Source: Deltaproteobacteria bacterium
Lineage (GTDB): Bacteria; Myxococcota_A; UBA9160; SZUA-336
Assembly: GCA_030665705.1 (NCBI GenBank)
Contig: DAOUZG010000106.1
Coordinates: forward strand, 1 to 6,636
DNA length: 6,636 bases
Direction: 5' to 3'
The first letter of the stretch is position 1. Each line of letters starts with the position of its first letter. Made by a program: the position numbers and the translations under genes. The notes beneath the pieces were generated by a model. It worked only from the letters and a program-made list of their open reading frames with translations, was not told where the DNA came from and made no database searches. Below are positions 5,923 through 6,636 of the stretch, piece by piece.

Positions 5923-6636
5923 GAGCCCGAGGTCCCGCGAACGTCCGGAGTCCGGAGCTGGATACGAACGCGGCTGGCCTCGGGAGGGGGGTTCCGAAAC
6001 AGAATCGTGAACCCTTCCGGATTTCCCTCGGCTGCACGCCTTTGCCGTCTTCCTGCGCGAACGGAGTGAGTCGCCCTCTCCGAGCCGTCGAGAACCGCGC
6101 TCAGCGCTTCGGGTCCAAGCGCCGCATCGTCTAGGCGAACCGGGCGCGCGCGGACCTCTTCGCCAACCGGGCTCCCCTCACCGTCAAAGAGGGTGCCCGC
6201 GATTCGGGGGCGTGCCGTCCGACCTTCAGAGCTCGGCAGCGTTCGCCACTTCTCGAGGCGTCCGCGAACGACCAGGACTCGGTTGCCGGAGAGATCGTGT
6301 ACGTGAAACGCCTCGAGATTCGTGGCTGTCCAGCCAGCCCCCCGTACGGCGGTGGGCCCGCTCACGTTGCCCGTAGCGAACACGACCGCGGCCCGCAGCG
6401 CCCCGCCCGCCAGAAGGAGGCCGAGCGCCAAAGCGGCCACTTTGAGGACAGCCCCGATCCCAAGACCGAGGGGGAGCCGAAGGTCCAGACGAGGCAGGGT
6501 CCACCCCCGTGCCCCTTTGGGCTTCGCCATCTCGTCATCGAGGCCCTGCGGCGCCTCATCATCGCTGAGGGCCGAGTCGAACGGGAAGGGAGGCACTCCC
6601 AGGTCTTCCGGCTCGAACGCGGAGACCCGCTGAGCG
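5919..6636 (-). CDS. DUF3426-like single-span membrane protein (5' end outside window)
   Basis: The reading frame is open from the right edge to TAG 5921-5919. A GTG at 6596 could start a 225-residue protein, but at least 13 further in-frame codons run off the window with similar acidic, proline-containing linker composition (FEPEDLG), so the gene probably begins outside. Numbered from that GTG, there is an acidic linker (1-25), basic residues, one membrane helix (about 46-66), then a periplasmic beta-rich domain. That domain has the DUF3426 order: VLVVRGRLEKW (107-117), a second strand pair with RIAGTLFDGEGSPVGEE (131-147), 'L....L.AVLDG' (160-171) and the final FTILFRNPP (196-204). DUF3426 proteins often carry an N-terminal MJ0042 zinc ribbon, which would lie beyond the edge here. 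Their function is not established. A basic run (RAGRRQRR, 180-187) before the last strand is unusual. The stop codon is within the inverted repeat next to it. Confidence 0.65.
   Translation of the reverse strand, partial: AQRVSAFEPEDLGVPPFPFDSALSDDEAPQGLDDEMAKPKGARGWTLPRLDLRLPLGLGIGAVLKVAALALGLLLAGGALRAAVVFATGNVSGPTAVRGAGWTATNLEAFHVHDLSGNRVLVVRGRLEKWRTLPSSEGRTARPRIAGTLFDGEGSPVGEEVRARPVRLDDAALGPEALSAVLDGSERATHSVRAGRRQRRAAEGNPEGFTILFRNPPPEASRVRIQLRTPDVRGTSGS

Overview
The window is about two-thirds G+C and densely coded. It reads as the chromosome of a Gram-negative bacterium. The mix of a Hanks-type Ser/Thr kinase with a helical-repeat region, a TatA with a short acidic tail, a CysZ/EI24-type membrane protein and a DUF3426-like protein is most familiar from the myxobacterial/deltaproteobacterial part of the tree. 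That placement is an inference from gene content; no marker gene here fixes the taxon.

Layout. (1) Positions 1-257 hold the 3' end of a MinD/ParA-like P-loop ATPase on the + strand. (2) A 133-base gap with one small GC hairpin follows. (3) Positions 391-1038 (+) encode a 215-residue protein that looks like a short, degenerate alpha/beta hydrolase with no histidine at all. (4) It converges on, and overlaps by 37 bases, the last gene of a minus-strand run read from right to left: phosphomannomutase/phosphoglucomutase (5494-4127), a membrane-anchored Ser/Thr kinase (3992-1881) and an EI24/CysZ-family membrane protein (1868-1002). The kinase and the EI24 gene are 12 bases apart and in the same frame. 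(5) A compact 64-base divergent promoter region separates the mutase from tatA (5559-5771, +). (6) After tatA comes a candidate terminator, then a striking 22-bp-arm inverted repeat (5846-5922). Its right arm contains the stop codon of the converging minus-strand gene, a single-membrane-span DUF3426-like protein that runs off the right edge.

How the genes may work together. The mutase supplies hexose-1-phosphates for envelope polysaccharide or LPS. TatA forms the pore of the folded-protein exporter. The EI24 protein and the DUF3426 protein are inner-membrane proteins. The kinase is predicted to be anchored by one N-terminal helix with everything else in the cytoplasm. The window is therefore envelope-flavoured housekeeping with a signalling kinase embedded in it. 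I see no CRISPR array, tRNA, rRNA, transposase gene or phage gene.

The points most worth a second look are the kinase (catalytic domain at the C-terminus, behind a beta-rich region and an unusually regular 13-residue helical repeat), the long inverted repeat overlapping a stop codon, and the histidine-free hydrolase-like protein. None of these amounts to a clearly new biological system on the sequence alone.
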